Origin: Sphingobium scionense
GTDB taxonomy: Bacteria > Pseudomonadota > Alphaproteobacteria > Sphingomonadales > Sphingomonadaceae
Assembly: GCF_014197035.1 (NCBI RefSeq)
Contig: NZ_JACIEU010000003.1
Span: forward strand, 186,001-250,000
Direction of reading: 5' to 3'
Length of the DNA stretch: 64,000 bases
A model generated the notes under the pieces. That model saw nothing but the letters and a program-made list of their open reading frames with translations, had not been told where the DNA came from and did no database searches. The position numbers and the translations under genes are program-made. Positions 63,731 to 64,000 of this stretch are shown piece by piece; positions within the stretch are counted from its first letter, which is position 1; each line of letters begins with the position of its first letter.

Positions 63731-64000
63731 GTGCGGGCGCTGATGTGCGAGGCGCATGGCGCGCCCGAGCAACTGGCGTTCCGTGATGTGCCCGTGCCCC
63801 AGCCGGGGCCGGGCGAGATCAGGCTGGCGGTGCGGGCGGCGAGCGTCAATTTCCCCGACGCGCTGATGATCCGGAATCTCTACCAGACCAAGCCGCCCTT
63901 GCCCTTCATCCCCGGCGGCGAGGCGGCAGGCGTGGTCGATGCGATCGGCGAAGGCGTCAGCGGCTTTCGCATCGGCGACCGGGTGGCGGCGATCCCGTTC
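63731..64000 (+). CDS. NADPH:quinone reductase-like (zinc-free MDR) oxidoreductase, 3' end beyond window
   Basis: GTG at 63731, four bases after the SnoaL stop, opens a frame of 90 codons to the window edge: MRALMCEAHGAPEQL, then PGPGEIRLAVRAASVNFPDALMI and PFIPGGEAAGVVDAIGEGV and FRIGDRVAAIPF. This is the GroES-like N-terminus of the quinone reductase branch of medium-chain dehydrogenases, without the zinc-ligand cysteine in the usual place. It ends the visible operon. Confidence 0.85.
   Translation, partial: MRALMCEAHGAPEQLAFRDVPVPQPGPGEIRLAVRAASVNFPDALMIRNLYQTKPPLPFIPGGEAAGVVDAIGEGVSGFRIGDRVAAIPF

Noticed and set aside
1..64000. CRISPR arrays, tRNA genes, insertion sequences, prophage genes
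   Set aside because: I read all intergenic regions and found no regularly spaced repeats, no cloverleaf-like sequence with a conserved T-arm, and no transposase, integrase or phage structural proteins.

Overview
The window is 64 kb of GC-rich, gene-dense chromosome from an alphaproteobacterium, most likely a sphingomonad (Sphingobium or a close relative). This is inferred from gene content and codon style, not from a marker gene. The content includes ALAS-type haem synthesis, the carboxynorspermidine route to spermidine, betaine-lipid genes, an alphaproteobacterial GAAC-N7-GAAC LexA box and several catabolic oxidoreductase/CoA-enzyme genes. I see no tRNA, rRNA, CRISPR array, insertion sequence or prophage. 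The first gene and the last gene run off the window.

Bases 1-12.5 kb are housekeeping. They hold a radical SAM protein under a LexA-like box, a YbjN protein, a minus-strand operon (uracil-DNA-glycosylase-like protein, lytic transglycosylase, moaB), then a plus-strand run: ETF-ubiquinone oxidoreductase, TPR protein, ispE, N-formylglutamate amidohydrolase, lipoprotein, NAD(P)HX repair enzyme and an RNA uracil methyltransferase. Bases 12.6-16.6 kb hold a three-gene polyamine module (ornithine decarboxylase, carboxynorspermidine decarboxylase, carboxynorspermidine synthase). Bases 16.6-25 kb carry a secreted protein, a GFA protein, an ATP-dependent DNA ligase with its partner exonuclease, btaA-btaB (betaine lipid), hemA and murI. 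Bases 25.1-34.1 kb hold an acetyltransferase, plsY-dprA-topA (interrupted by an antisense DUF4253 gene), a secreted protein and an S9 peptidase.

Bases 34.1-38.8 kb are an archaic (Csu-type) chaperone-usher pilus operon whose last gene, the predicted tip adhesin, is frameshifted in a short C-tract. Bases 39.1-42 kb hold ilvD and a divergent LysR regulator. Bases 42.1-48.3 kb are a minus-strand set of small oxidoreductase and SnoaL/EthD genes, a VOC protein, a sterol-desaturase-like enzyme, and a TetR gene overlapping a Na+/H+ antiporter gene. Bases 48.4-52.4 kb carry a Pit phosphate transporter, a CorA/ZntB-like channel and pncB.

Bases 52.5-64 kb look like a catabolic island for an unidentified substrate. 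It has a PQQ dehydrogenase-cytochrome c fusion, carboxylesterase, two PaaG-like crotonase-fold enzymes, a flavin reductase, a double CaiB/BaiF CoA-transferase, an LLM flavin oxidoreductase, a secreted SnoaL protein, a zinc-free quinone-reductase-like gene and a TetR regulator. Four copies or pairs of a GCAC-N6-GCAA motif, plus one related dyad, sit in the promoter regions of this island. They are good candidates for the operators of the local TetR protein, and this is the strongest previously undescribed-looking signal I found.
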